A stretch of 64,000 bases of DNA from Actinomyces ruminicola (GTDB taxonomy: Bacteria; Actinomycetota; Actinomycetes; Actinomycetales; Actinomycetaceae), in contig NZ_FNIM01000003.1 of NCBI RefSeq assembly GCF_900103885.1, positions 117,421 to 181,420 of the forward strand. The letters are read 5' to 3'. Below, piece by piece: positions 1-7,728 of the stretch. A program made the position numbers and the translations under genes. How positions within the stretch are numbered: the first letter of the stretch is position 1; every line of letters starts with the position of its first letter. Under the pieces are notes generated by a model. That model had not been told where the DNA came from, ran no database searches, and saw only the letters and a list, made by a program, of their open reading frames with translations.

Positions 1-10
1 TGCCGCCATA

Positions 11-49
11 TCTACCGATCTCGGCACGTAACTTCTACCGATCTCGGCG
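11..49 (-). repeat. Dispersed 23-bp-period repeat, copy A
   Basis: Read on the minus strand this is about one and a half units of a tandem repeat with core CGAGATCGGTAGAAGTTACG and a 23-bp period. It starts 15 bp after the stop codon of the minus-strand asparaginase gene and has the same orientation. The core contains a short hairpin (CCGA-GA-TCGG). Six further copies lie at 9314, 18571, 37003, 42171, 43408 and 47385. Function unknown. Confidence 0.85.
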
Positions 50-64
50 CAGGGGAGGGGCGCC

Positions 65-1147
65 TCAGCGCTGGGCGGCCGGCTCCGTGAGCTCTCCGGC
101 CAGGTTCCGCCCCAGCCAAGCCCCGAGCTCGGCGCCACGCAGCCCCTGGGACGCCAGGAACTGCAGCTTCGCATAGGTGGCCTCCAGGGTCATGTCACCG
201 CTGCCCACCGCACCGACCTCGGCGGCACCGGCGCCGGCGGCGTAGCGGTCGAGCGCGACCTCACCCTGAAGGCACTGCGAGGCGAGCACCACCGTGATAC
301 CGGCGCGCACCGCCTCCGCGAGCACGGACACCGGGCCGTCCGGAGCCCCGGGCAGGTTCCCGACGCCGAAGGCCCGCAGGATCACCGCCACGGGCGACGG
401 CGTCAGGGCGGCCCGCAGGCGGGCGGCGCTGAGCCCGGGGACCAGATCGACGACGACAACGTCGTGGGTGGTGAAGGGCAGCGGCGAGGACCAGCCGGCG
501 CCGGCAGTCGGACCGCCCGGTGACCAGTGCCAGGGGGCGCCCGCGACGGCCAGGGCCGGGGAGAGCGGGGAGTCGAAGCCCTGGAAGGCCCAGGTGGAGA
601 GCTTCGTGGCCCGGTTGCCGGCCAGCAGGCGCCCGCCGAAGAACAGGTGTACCCCGCGGGGCGCACCGTGCGTGAGCGCATACAGCGCGCCGGTGACGTT
701 TGCGGCGGCGTCGGATCCGGCCGCGTTCAGGGGCAGCTGAGAACCGGTGACCACGATCGGTTGACTGAGCTCGGTAAGCGCATAGGACAGTGCCGCGGTC
801 GTATAGGCCAGGGTGTCGGTGCCGTGCAGCACCACGAATGCGTCCGCCCGACCGGCGTGCCGACGCACGTCGTCGACGATTGCCTGCCAGGTGCTAGGCG
901 TGGCATCCGCGGAGTCGAGCAGCGGTTGCAATGCTGTGAGTGAGTATGTCGCGTCGGGGGTTGGTGAAGGCCTTGGCGCCGGGGCATTGGATTGCGGTGC
1001 CGCGGTTTCCCGGGGAGTGAGAGGAGGCGCGGCGAAGCCTGGAATCAACCCGGACAACCAGCCCTCCAGGTCGGCGCCGGGCCTAAGTCCGCGGGGAGAA
1101 TCGACCATGCCGATGGTGCCGCCGGCGTAGGTGAAGTGGATGTGCAT
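65..1147 (-). CDS. Asparaginase family protein (type I/II L-asparaginase-like)
   Basis: Predicted to hydrolyse L-asparagine to aspartate and ammonia. The N-terminus carries the YAGGTIGM motif with the nucleophile Thr at residue 11. The second family motif HGTDT follows at about residues 108-112. Both active-site threonine regions are therefore intact. A Pro/Ala-rich insert at residues 45-66 is unusual. No signal peptide is apparent, which suggests a cytoplasmic enzyme. The start chosen is the ATG that places the beta-strand and TIG motif at the very N-terminus. A TTG at 1189 would add 14 residues and cannot be excluded, since neither start has a strong ribosome binding site. The gene stands alone, divergent from the tRNA gene. 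Confidence 0.85.
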   Translation of the reverse strand: MHIHFTYAGGTIGMVDSPRGLRPGADLEGWLSGLIPGFAAPPLTPRETAAPQSNAPAPRPSPTPDATYSLTALQPLLDSADATPSTWQAIVDDVRRHAGRADAFVVLHGTDTLAYTTAALSYALTELSQPIVVTGSQLPLNAAGSDAAANVTGALYALTHGAPRGVHLFFGGRLLAGNRATKLSTWAFQGFDSPLSPALAVAGAPWHWSPGGPTAGAGWSSPLPFTTHDVVVVDLVPGLSAARLRAALTPSPVAVILRAFGVGNLPGAPDGPVSVLAEAVRAGITVVLASQCLQGEVALDRYAAGAGAAEVGAVGSGDMTLEATYAKLQFLASQGLRGAELGAWLGRNLAGELTEPAAQR

Positions 1148-1269
1148 ATGGCCAGGGTACGCATCGCCCGGCCCGGCGTTGTGCTCCAAACCACCGTCTG
1201 GGACTGGGGCGGCGAATTGCGTGTCGCGCCGGTCAGGCGGTAGCCTGCGTCTCGCCGCTTTGGCGGCAG

Positions 1270-1345
1270 GCCACCTTAGCTCAGTCGGCAGAGCGATTCA
1301 CTCGTAATGAATAGGTCGTGGGTTCGATTCCCACAGGTGGCTCCA
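1270..1345 (+). tRNA. tRNA-Thr (anticodon CGT), CCA end encoded
   Basis: All four arms fold. The acceptor stem is GCCACCT/AGGTGGC, the D-arm uses GCTC/GAGC, the anticodon stem ATTCA/TGAAT encloses loop CTCGTAA with anticodon CGT, and the T-arm is GTGGG-TTCGATT-CCCAC. The discriminator base is T at 1342 and CCA follows in the DNA. Confidence 0.97.
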
Positions 1346-1411
1346 CCTGGCGTCGGGCGCGAGCGGTTTCGGTGCGGTCCGCCCGTGACACGCTAAGAAT
1401 TCCCGATTACC

Positions 1412-1439
1412 TTGCCTCAATTGGCCCGTTATGTATATT
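1412..1439 (+). promoter_or_regulatory. Candidate promoter of lsr2
   Basis: TTGCCT (1412-1417) and TATATT (1434-1439) are separated by 16 bp, a good housekeeping-sigma match in an unusually AT-rich patch. It lies about 65 bp upstream of the lsr2 start and downstream of the tRNA gene. Inferred from sequence only. Confidence 0.45.
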
Positions 1440-1453
1440 CTCCTTCGTGGGGT

Positions 1454-1476
1454 GATCCCGTACTGGACGCGGGATC
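1454..1476. promoter_or_regulatory. Inverted repeat in the lsr2 5' region
   Basis: GATCCCG (1454-1460) and CGGGATC (1470-1476) form a perfect 7-bp inverted repeat with a 9-bp centre. It lies between the candidate promoter and the lsr2 ribosome binding site. It could be an operator or a leader hairpin. Confidence 0.4.
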
Positions 1477-1504
1477 CACGTAATCTGTGGCAAGGAGGAC
1501 CAAT

Positions 1505-1837
1505 ATGGCACAGAAGACCCAGATTGTTCTTGTGGATGACATCGACGGCTCCGAGGCGACTCAGACCATCACCTTCGCTCTTGACGGCGTCACTTACGAG
1601 ATCGACCTCAATGAGGAACACGCGGCCGCATTGCGCGAGTCGATCGAGGAATGGACTGTGAAGGCCCGCCGTCGCGGTGGACGCCGGACGCTCCGCCGTC
1701 GTCCGCCGACGGGCGTCACCCAGAAGATTCGCGAGTGGGCCCGTGCCAACGGCTACGAGGTGTCCGACCGCGGGCGCATTCCTGCTCCGGTGCGTGAGGC
1801 CTACATGGCGGCTAACAACCCCGCCAACAACGGCTGA
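1505..1837 (+). CDS. lsr2: Lsr2-family nucleoid-associated protein
   Basis: A 110-residue histone-like protein that bridges DNA and silences AT-rich, often horizontally acquired genes in actinobacteria. The N-terminal half (residues 1-55, [15 protein letters not shown] onward) is the dimerisation domain. The C-terminal half carries the minor-groove-binding RGR motif near residue 89. The length matches the family (about 110-115). The ATG at 1505 is chosen because AAGGAGG at 1492-1498 sits at ideal spacing; a GTG at 1487 would lie upstream of that ribosome binding site. It is monocistronic, with a candidate promoter and inverted repeat upstream and a strong hairpin downstream. Many actinobacteria carry lsr2 next to lysS/clpC; here it follows a tRNA instead. 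Confidence 0.95.
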   Translation: MAQKTQIVLVDDIDGSEATQTITFALDGVTYEIDLNEEHAAALRESIEEWTVKARRRGGRRTLRRRPPTGVTQKIREWARANGYEVSDRGRIPAPVREAYMAANNPANNG

Positions 1838-1911
1838 GCCGAGGCTATCGCCGTTCTGCCGCGGTCGCAGCGCCACGGCAGACGCTCACGCGTCGCAACC
1901 AGGCTTGCGTT

Positions 1912-1952
1912 CACCAGGCCCCGGTTCCTTTTGTAGGACCCGGGGCCTGGTG
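1912..1952. terminator. Hairpin terminator after lsr2
   Basis: CACCAGGCCCCGG (1912-1924) pairs perfectly with CCGGGGCCTGGTG (1940-1952), 13 bp with a 15-nt loop. There is no T-tract, as is common for actinobacterial terminators. It separates lsr2 from gpmA. Confidence 0.75.
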
Positions 1953-1983
1953 GCGTCCGGGAGGTCCTGGCACAATGTTCCCC

Positions 1984-2721
1984 ATGGCTTACACCCTTGT
2001 GCTGCTCCGCCACGGCGAGAGCGAATGGAATGCTAAGAACCTGTTCACCGGTTGGGTGGACGTCGCACTGTCGGAGAAGGGACGCGCCGAGGCGACCCAC
2101 GGCGGTGAACTCCTCAAGGAGGCCGGCGTCCTGCCTGACAAGCTCTTCACCTCCGTGCTGCGCCGCGCCATCATGACCGCTAACCTGGCTCTCGACGCGG
2201 CCGACCGCCACTGGATCCCGGTGGAGCGCCACTGGCGGCTCAACGAGCGCCACTACGGCGCCCTTCAGGGCAAGAACAAGAAGGAGATCCGCGAGCAGTA
2301 CGGCGACGAGCAGTTCATGCTCTGGCGCCGTTCCTACGATGTGCCGCCGCCGGCGATTGAGCTCGGCTCGGAGTTCTCCCAGGACTCCGACCCGCGCTAT
2401 GCCGGTGAGCCGATTCCCGCCACCGAGTGCCTGAAGGACGTCCTGGCGCGCCTGCTGCCGTACTGGGAGGAGACGATCGTCCCCGAGATCAAGACCGGTA
2501 AGACGGTCATGATCGCCGCCCACGGGAACTCGCTGCGCGCCATCGTCAAGCACCTCGATGACATCTCCGATGAGGATATCGCCGGGGTCAACATTCCCAC
2601 CGGCATTCCACTCGTTTACGAGCTCGACGAGGAGACCCTCAAGCCCATCAAGAAGGGCGGTCGCTACCTGGACCCCGAGGCCGAGGCGAAGATCGCCGCG
2701 GTCGCCAACCAGGGCAAGTGA
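1984..2721 (+). CDS. gpmA: 2,3-bisphosphoglycerate-dependent phosphoglycerate mutase
   Basis: Interconverts 3- and 2-phosphoglycerate in glycolysis and gluconeogenesis. The [10 protein letters not shown] motif at residues 7-16 holds the phosphohistidine (His10), and the second catalytic His is in AAHGNSLRA near residue 183. At 245 residues it is full length for the dPGM family. The ATG at 1984 places the histidine-phosphatase strand at the N-terminus; an ATG 9 bp upstream is possible. It lies upstream of phoU and senX3-regX3, an arrangement also known from mycobacteria (gpm1-senX3-regX3). A strong hairpin terminator follows. Confidence 0.97.
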   Translation: MAYTLVLLRHGESEWNAKNLFTGWVDVALSEKGRAEATHGGELLKEAGVLPDKLFTSVLRRAIMTANLALDAADRHWIPVERHWRLNERHYGALQGKNKKEIREQYGDEQFMLWRRSYDVPPPAIELGSEFSQDSDPRYAGEPIPATECLKDVLARLLPYWEETIVPEIKTGKTVMIAAHGNSLRAIVKHLDDISDEDIAGVNIPTGIPLVYELDEETLKPIKKGGRYLDPEAEAKIAAVANQGK

Positions 2722-2790
2722 GTCGCTAGCGGCCGACCGGCATCCGCACCGGGAGCGCGTGCTTCAGGCGCGGCAGGCCTTGACTGATAA

Positions 2791-2827
2791 GACGGGGCGG
2801 GATGACGAACAGTCGTCCCGCCCCGTC
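2791..2827 (+). terminator. Hairpin terminator after gpmA
   Basis: GACGGGGCGGGA (2791-2802) pairs perfectly with TCCCGCCCCGTC (2816-2827), 13-nt loop, 70 bp after the gpmA stop codon. Confidence 0.8.
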
Positions 2828-2846
2828 GCATTCTCCCACCGGGGTT

Positions 2847-3493
2847 GCTTACGGGGCGTTCGCGGGTTATCGGCGCGAGCGTGGTGCTTTGGGCCGGTGT
2901 GTCGGGGGAGGTGTGCTGGCGGCCTCCTCGGTTTGGACCGCTGTCCCCCTGTTTGGACCCCGGAACTCTGTTTGGACCGCTGTCCCCCTGTTTAGACCCC
3001 GGAACTCTGTTTGGACCGCTGTCCCGTGTTTGGACCGCCGTTGCGTGCGGCGTGGGCGGTCCAAACCGGCGCAAGGGGTCCGAACCGGCCCGAGGGGGTC
3101 CAAACCGGTGTCGGTTCAGCGTCGATGCACAGTGGATGTACACCTGGGAGCACCCCTGGCCGGGCGGGGCGGGCGGGAGCTGGCGGACCGGCACCAGGGG
3201 CGCGGTGGCCGGGGCCCGGCAGGTGTTGGGCTTGCACCGTTGGGTGCCTGCGGCGGGGGCTGGACTTCTTCGCACGGGTCTGGCGGATCGGGCGGAGCCC
3301 TTGCCCGCGGGGACCGTGCTCTCACGGCCCGTACATCTACCCGCGGATGTCAGGCACCGTCCCGGCTCAACCCCCCCAGACCACAATCGCCCCGACCTTC
3401 CCGCACCACACCAACCAAGACCCCGACCTTAAACACCGCCATCACGCCGATGACTCGCTTACGGGGCGTTCGCGGGGTATCGGCACGAACGTG
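2847..3493 (+). repeat. Two 37-bp direct repeats bounding a gene-free stretch
   Basis: The 37-bp block beginning GCTTACGGGGCGTTCGCGGG occurs at 2847-2883 and again at 3457-3493 with three differences. The roughly 570 bp between them hold no convincing gene but contain the GTTTGGACC array at 2931-3106. Codon usage and frame persistence of the local ORFs look like GC-rich noise. The whole gap 2722-3621 is therefore annotated as repeat-rich and non-coding. Confidence 0.75.
2931..3106. repeat. GTTTGGACC repeat array with inverted copies
   Basis: A 39-bp unit is repeated at 2931, 2970 and (partial) 3009. Each full unit holds two GTTTGGACC-type 9-mers, giving six forward copies from 2931 to 3036, one of them with a T-to-A-type change (GTTTAGACC at 2990). 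Three inverted copies (GGTCCRAAC) follow at about 3058, 3078 and 3098. The last forward and first inverted copies form a perfect 12-bp hairpin (3028-3039 with 3055-3066). It could be a protein-binding array or a structured RNA. Confidence 0.8.
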
Positions 3494-3533
3494 TGTGTGG
3501 TTCGGGTATGTGGGGACGTGTTTGGGCTGTTGG

Positions 3534-3575
3534 GGTCGTACTCGGCGAGTTCTGCCCTGCCGAGTACGACCTTTT
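3534..3575 (+). terminator. Rho-independent-type terminator with TTTT tail
   Basis: GGTCGTACTCGGC (3534-3546) pairs perfectly with GCCGAGTACGACC (3559-3571), followed by TTTT. The T-run is on the plus strand, although gpmA already has its own terminator 700 bp earlier. It may also act for the minus-strand phoU gene, whose stop codon is 50 bp away. Confidence 0.7.
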
Positions 3576-3621
3576 GGTCCCCAAGCCCGCCTCGTTGGTG
3601 AGGTGGTGGGCGCAGGAGGAC

Positions 3622-4272
3622 TTAGTCGCTGGGCACGGTGATGCCCGAGACCAGGTAGGCCATGCGGCGGGCGACCGACGTCGAGTGATCGCCGAAGCGC
3701 TCCAGGAAACGCCCCATGAGCACCGCGTCGACCACCTGCTGGCGGGTGAGCTCGATCTCCGGGTCGAGGATCATCTGGAAGGACTCCCGGTGCAGTGCGT
3801 CCAGTTCGGCGTCGCGCCGCTGGATCTCGGCGGCCAGCTCCAGGTCCTGGGTCTCGATGAGCGTGCGCACATCGCGGCCGGCGCGAACCGCGGCGTCGGC
3901 CATCTTCACCATGAGTCCGAGGATCGGCTCGGGCACCGGAGTCAGCGGGTAGCGTCCCCGGGCGATGGCCGCGACGTGACGGGCCAGGTCCCCCTGCCGC
4001 TCCAGGGTCTGGGCCATGCGCAGGGCGGAGATGACATTGCGCAGGTCCCGGTCCACCGGCTGCTGCCGGGCCAGCAGCATGACGCACATGTCGTCGATGT
4101 CCCGCTGCAGGTCGTTGATGCGCTCGTCGGCGTCAATGACCTGCTCGGCGACGATGATGTCCCCGGTGCGCAGGGACTCGGCGGCGCGTTCGATGGCGGT
4201 GGCGACCTGCGCGGCCATGGACGCCAGGTCGGTCCCCAGCTGTTTCAGCTCCTGGTTGAAGATGTCACGCAC
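3622..4272 (-). CDS. phoU: Phosphate-specific transport accessory protein PhoU
   Basis: Cytoplasmic helical-bundle protein that links the Pst phosphate transporter to the SenX3/PhoR kinase and keeps the kinase in its non-inducing state when phosphate is plentiful. The 216 residues start MRDIFNQELKQLG and show two three-helix repeats, each with the family-type acidic metal-binding pattern (for example DADERINDLQRDID). The length is normal. It is divergent from senX3-regX3 with only 72 bp between starts, so both promoters share that gap. No pst genes are in the window. Confidence 0.94.
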   Translation of the reverse strand: MRDIFNQELKQLGTDLASMAAQVATAIERAAESLRTGDIIVAEQVIDADERINDLQRDIDDMCVMLLARQQPVDRDLRNVISALRMAQTLERQGDLARHVAAIARGRYPLTPVPEPILGLMVKMADAAVRAGRDVRTLIETQDLELAAEIQRRDAELDALHRESFQMILDPEIELTRQQVVDAVLMGRFLERFGDHSTSVARRMAYLVSGITVPSD

Positions 4273-4344
4273 GATGAGCCTCCCACATAGCGGCCGCGGT
4301 GCCGGGCTCGCGGATCACCCGGCCACACCTCTACCCTAGGGGGC

Positions 4345-5652
4345 GTGGGAACCGTTTGGCTGATCATCGCCGTAGCCGTCGCAGGTGTCGCGACCGGCGC
4401 CGCGGCAGGACTCGCCCTCGGGCACTCCACCCGCGACGTCCGTGGCAACGGGATCGTCGCCGGCTCCACGCTCGAGCGGGACGGGCTGATCCCCATACTC
4501 GCCGCGCTGAGCTCCACCATCGTCCTCCTCGACGACGACGGCGAGGTGCTGCGCGCCTCCGCGGCCGCCTACACCTACAACATCGTGCACGACGACGAGG
4601 TCAGTGAACCGCAGGTGGCCCAGATGGTTGACCGCGTGCGCGCCACCGGCCGGGCCCAGGACGCCGAGATCACGGTGGCGCGCGGCCGCGTCGCGGGCGC
4701 CGGCAACTTCCACCTGCAAGTGCGTGTGGCCGGTATCGGCCGCGGTCGGGTCCTGGTGCTGATCGAGGACCGTACCGCCGCTCGCCGGGTGGAGGACATG
4801 CGCCGCGACTTCGTCGTCAACGCCTCCCACGAGCTCAAGACGCCGGTCGGCGCGATCTCGCTGCTGGCCGAGACCGTGCGCGACAACGCCGACGATCCCG
4901 CGCTGGTCGCCGACTATGCCGAGCGCATGAGCCGGGAGTCGCGCCGCCTGGAGCTGCTGGTGGGAGACATCATCGAGCTGTCCCGGCTGCAGGACGGCGA
5001 CGCCCTGGTCGAGCCCGAGGACGTGAGCGTCGACGATGTCGTCGTCGACGCCCTGGACCGGGTGCGCGTGGAGGCGGACGCCAAAGAGGTCGTCCTCGTT
5101 TCTGGCGGCACCGAGAACCTCCACGTACTCGGGGACGCGTCGCTGCTGGTGACCGCCGTCAGCAACCTGCTGGACAACGCCATCCGCTACTCGGATCCGC
5201 GCACCCGCGTGAGCGTGGGCCTGAGCGTCGACGCCAACGACCCGGAGCTGGTGCGCATCGCCGTCGTCGACCAGGGGATCGGCATCCCCAAGGAGGCGCA
5301 GGAGCGCGTGTTCGAACGCTTCTACCGGGTGGACAAGGCCCGCTCCCGCGCGACCGGCGGCACCGGCCTGGGACTGTCGATCGTCAAGCACGTGGCCGCC
5401 GACCACGGCGGCACCGTTGAGCTGTGGTCCGCCCCCGGGCGGGGGAGCACCTTCACCCTGGTGCTGCCCCGGCATCGCACCGCGGCGGACCTGCCCGGCC
5501 CTGCCCCCGAGGCGGTCCAGGCGGTGGCCAGCGGCGCCGCCGGCGCGTCCTTCGCCGCCATCGCCGCCATCTCCGATGCGCCCGTTCCACTGGCACCGCC
5601 GAGCACATCGCCCGCGACACCGGACGCGGATCCGCAGGAGGTACGTCCATGA
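4345..5652 (+). CDS. senX3: Phosphate-sensing histidine kinase SenX3
   Basis: Membrane histidine kinase of the phosphate regulon. One N-terminal membrane segment (about residues 3-26) is followed by a PAS-like region (40-140), a HisKA dimerisation domain with the phospho-acceptor in NASHELKTP (about 158-166) and an ATPase domain with the N-box NLLDNAIRYS and the G-boxes DQGIGIP and GTGLGLSI. A Pro/Ala-rich tail ends the protein. At 435 residues it is close to mycobacterial SenX3. The GTG at 4345 starts just before the membrane segment. The stop overlaps the regX3 start (ATGA), which indicates translational coupling. Confidence 0.93.
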   Translation: MGTVWLIIAVAVAGVATGAAAGLALGHSTRDVRGNGIVAGSTLERDGLIPILAALSSTIVLLDDDGEVLRASAAAYTYNIVHDDEVSEPQVAQMVDRVRATGRAQDAEITVARGRVAGAGNFHLQVRVAGIGRGRVLVLIEDRTAARRVEDMRRDFVVNASHELKTPVGAISLLAETVRDNADDPALVADYAERMSRESRRLELLVGDIIELSRLQDGDALVEPEDVSVDDVVVDALDRVRVEADAKEVVLVSGGTENLHVLGDASLLVTAVSNLLDNAIRYSDPRTRVSVGLSVDANDPELVRIAVVDQGIGIPKEAQERVFERFYRVDKARSRATGGTGLGLSIVKHVAADHGGTVELWSAPGRGSTFTLVLPRHRTAADLPGPAPEAVQAVASGAAGASFAAIAAISDAPVPLAPPSTSPATPDADPQEVRP

Positions 5653-6347
5653 CTCGCATCCTGTTGGTTGAGGACGAGGAGAACTACCGGGAGCCGCTGG
5701 CACTGAACCTGCGGCGCGACGGCTTCGACGTCGTCGAGGCGCAGGACGGAGCGGCCGCGATTCAGCGCTTCGAGGCGGCCGGAGCCCCGGACGGTCCCGG
5801 CCCCATCGACCTGGTCCTGCTGGACCTGATGCTGCCGCGCATGTCCGGTGCGGAGGTGTGCCGGCGCATCCGCCGCACCTCCCGCGTCCCCGTCATCATG
5901 CTCACGGCCCGGGATGCGGAGATGGACAAGATCGCCGGGTTGGAACTCGGCGCCGACGACTACGTCACCAAGCCCTACTCCTACCGGGAGCTCGTCGCCC
6001 GGGTGCACGCCGTGCTGCGCCGCACCGCCGAGGACGCCCCCGAGGAGTCGGTGCTGACCGCGGGGCGGGTGACCATGGATGTGAGCCGCCACGAGGTCAG
6101 CGTTGCCGGACAGGTGGTGCCCATGCCCAAGCGCGAGTTCGAGCTGCTGGAGCTGTTCCTGCGCCATCCCGACCGCGTGCTCACCCGCAGCCAGATCATC
6201 GGGCGCCTGTGGGGCACCAACTATGTGGGCGACACCAAGACCCTGGACGTCCACGTCAAGCGGATCCGCGCCAAGATCGAGGAGGATCCGAGCTCTCCGA
6301 AGCTGCTGACCACCGTGCGCGGAGTGGGCTACCGGCTCGTCGTGTGA
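5649..6347 (+). CDS. regX3: Phosphate-responsive response regulator RegX3
   Basis: OmpR/PhoB-type transcription factor controlled by SenX3. The receiver domain (residues 1-125) has the acidic pocket VEDEE, the phosphorylatable Asp in LLDLMLP (about residue 60) and Lys in KPYS. The winged-helix DNA-binding domain (about 135-232) ends GVGYRLVV, typical of the family. At 232 residues it is full length. The ATG at 5649 overlaps the senX3 stop. A small loop (AAGAPDGPGPID) enlarges the receiver slightly. Confidence 0.95.
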   Translation: MTRILLVEDEENYREPLALNLRRDGFDVVEAQDGAAAIQRFEAAGAPDGPGPIDLVLLDLMLPRMSGAEVCRRIRRTSRVPVIMLTARDAEMDKIAGLELGADDYVTKPYSYRELVARVHAVLRRTAEDAPEESVLTAGRVTMDVSRHEVSVAGQVVPMPKREFELLELFLRHPDRVLTRSQIIGRLWGTNYVGDTKTLDVHVKRIRAKIEEDPSSPKLLTTVRGVGYRLVV

Positions 6348-6422
6348 GCTAGCTCCCCGGCCTTCCGGCGATATTTCCTGATAAACTTGTGGTCCCGCTA
6401 CAAATCTGGAGTGACCTCACAC

Positions 6423-6917
6423 ATGACATTTGAAGTCGGCGAGACCGTTGTTTATCCCCACCACGGAGCCGCCCGGATCATCGACATCCGGCAGCGCAAG
6501 GTAAGGGGTGAGGAGAAGACCTACCTGCAGCTCGAGGTCGCACAGGGCGACCTGACCATCCTGGTCCCGGCAGACAGCGTCGACCTCATCGGGGTGCGCG
6601 ACGTCGTCGACGAGTCCGGGCTCGAGCGCGTCTTCGAGGTGCTGCGGGCGCCGCTGACCGAGGAGCCCACCAACTGGTCGCGCCGCTTCAAGGCCAACCA
6701 GGAGAAGATCGCCTCCGGTGACGTGATCAAGGTCGCCGAGGTCGTGCGCGACCTGTCCCGCCGCGATACCGACCGCGGCCTGTCCGCCGGGGAGAAGCGC
6801 ATGCTGGCCAAGGCCCGGCAGATCCTCGTCTCCGAGCTCGCCCTCGCGCAGAAGACCGCCGAGGAGGAGGCCGAGAACACCCTTGACGAGGTGCTGGCCT
6901 CCGGCACCGCTGCCTGA
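6423..6917 (+). CDS. carD: RNA polymerase-binding regulator CarD
   Basis: CarD/CdnL-type global regulator that binds the RNA polymerase beta subunit and stabilises open promoter complexes. The N-terminal Tudor-like domain begins [19 protein letters not shown], and the C-terminal helical DNA-binding part contains the family pattern around [13 protein letters not shown]. The 164 residues match the family. The start is the ATG at 6423, preceded by a GGAG site at normal spacing; longer forms would add residues with no family counterpart. ispD follows after 48 bp on the same strand, the usual actinobacterial neighbour. Confidence 0.96.
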   Translation: MTFEVGETVVYPHHGAARIIDIRQRKVRGEEKTYLQLEVAQGDLTILVPADSVDLIGVRDVVDESGLERVFEVLRAPLTEEPTNWSRRFKANQEKIASGDVIKVAEVVRDLSRRDTDRGLSAGEKRMLAKARQILVSELALAQKTAEEEAENTLDEVLASGTAA

Positions 6918-6965
6918 GACCGGACGGCGCGCAGGCGGCGGGACGGCGCTGGTAGGTTCCCGAGC

Positions 6966-7718
6966 ATGTCGGACACGCCCTCACACAGCACCGCCGTCGC
7001 CGTGCTCACCGCCGCGGGCTCCGGCACCAGGCTCGGGGGGCGCGGACCCAAGGCGCTGGTGGAGATCTGCGGCGAGTCCCTGCTGCACCGGGCAACACGC
7101 GGCCTGCTCGCCGCCGGCGTCATCGACCACATCAGCATCACCGCCCCGGCCACCGCGGTCGAGCGCTTCACCGCCGAGGTCGCCGACCTGGCGGACCCGG
7201 GGCGGATCGGCGTCGTCGCCGGCTCGCCCGCCTCCCGGCAGGCCTCGGTCGCCCGTGGGCTCGCCGCGGCGCTCAGGGCCCGGCCCGACGCCGAGATCGT
7301 GCTCGTGCACGACGCCGCCCGCGCCCTGACCCCGCCCGATCTGGTGCGCCGCATCGTCGCCGCCGTGCGCTCCGGGCACGACGCCGTCGTCCCCGGCCTG
7401 CCCGTGGTCGACACGGTCAAGGAGGTCGCCGTCGAGGAGGCGATCGAGCGCGTGGTCGGCACCCCGGACCGGGAGCGGCTGCGGGCCGTCCAGACCCCGC
7501 AGGGCTTCTCCCGCGCCACCCTGGAGGCCGCGCATCGGTTCGGGGCCGGCAGTGCCGATGACGAGGCGCGCTCCGCCCGGGACGACGCCGCGCTCGTCGA
7601 GGCCATGGGCGGTCAGGTCGCCGTCGTCGCCGGGGACCCGCTCGCCCTGAAGGTGACCACGCCGCTGGATCTGGCCCTCGCCGAGATTCTTGCCCGTGGG
7701 GAGCGTGAGCAGTCTTAG
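6966..7718 (+). CDS. ispD: 2-C-methyl-D-erythritol 4-phosphate cytidylyltransferase
   Basis: Third step of the MEP isoprenoid pathway, transferring CMP to MEP. The N-terminal nucleotide-binding loop LTAAGSGTRLGGRGPKAL (residues 14-31) has the family's Arg and Lys. The VHDAAR motif near residue 117 and the VQTPQGF motif near 177 complete the active site. At 250 residues it is full length. It is downstream of carD. ispF, often adjacent in other genomes, is not here; an MFS gene follows 10 bp later. Confidence 0.95.
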   Translation: MSDTPSHSTAVAVLTAAGSGTRLGGRGPKALVEICGESLLHRATRGLLAAGVIDHISITAPATAVERFTAEVADLADPGRIGVVAGSPASRQASVARGLAAALRARPDAEIVLVHDAARALTPPDLVRRIVAAVRSGHDAVVPGLPVVDTVKEVAVEEAIERVVGTPDRERLRAVQTPQGFSRATLEAAHRFGAGSADDEARSARDDAALVEAMGGQVAVVAGDPLALKVTTPLDLALAEILARGEREQS

Positions 7719-7728
7719 GCTCTGAGGC

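Noticed and set aside
1147..1189. TTG start at 1189 for the asparaginase gene
   Set aside because: Would add 14 polar residues before the conserved first strand; neither start has a clear ribosome binding site, so the family-like N-terminus was preferred.
2931..3106. CRISPR array
   Set aside because: The units are direct 39-bp copies without unique spacers, have inverted copies, and no cas genes are nearby.
2664..3641. Several overlapping frames of 70-280 codons after gpmA
   Set aside because: Repeat-derived frames, with Trp-Thr-Ala-Pro-like repeats from GTTTGGACC units, no ribosome binding sites and no family resemblance.
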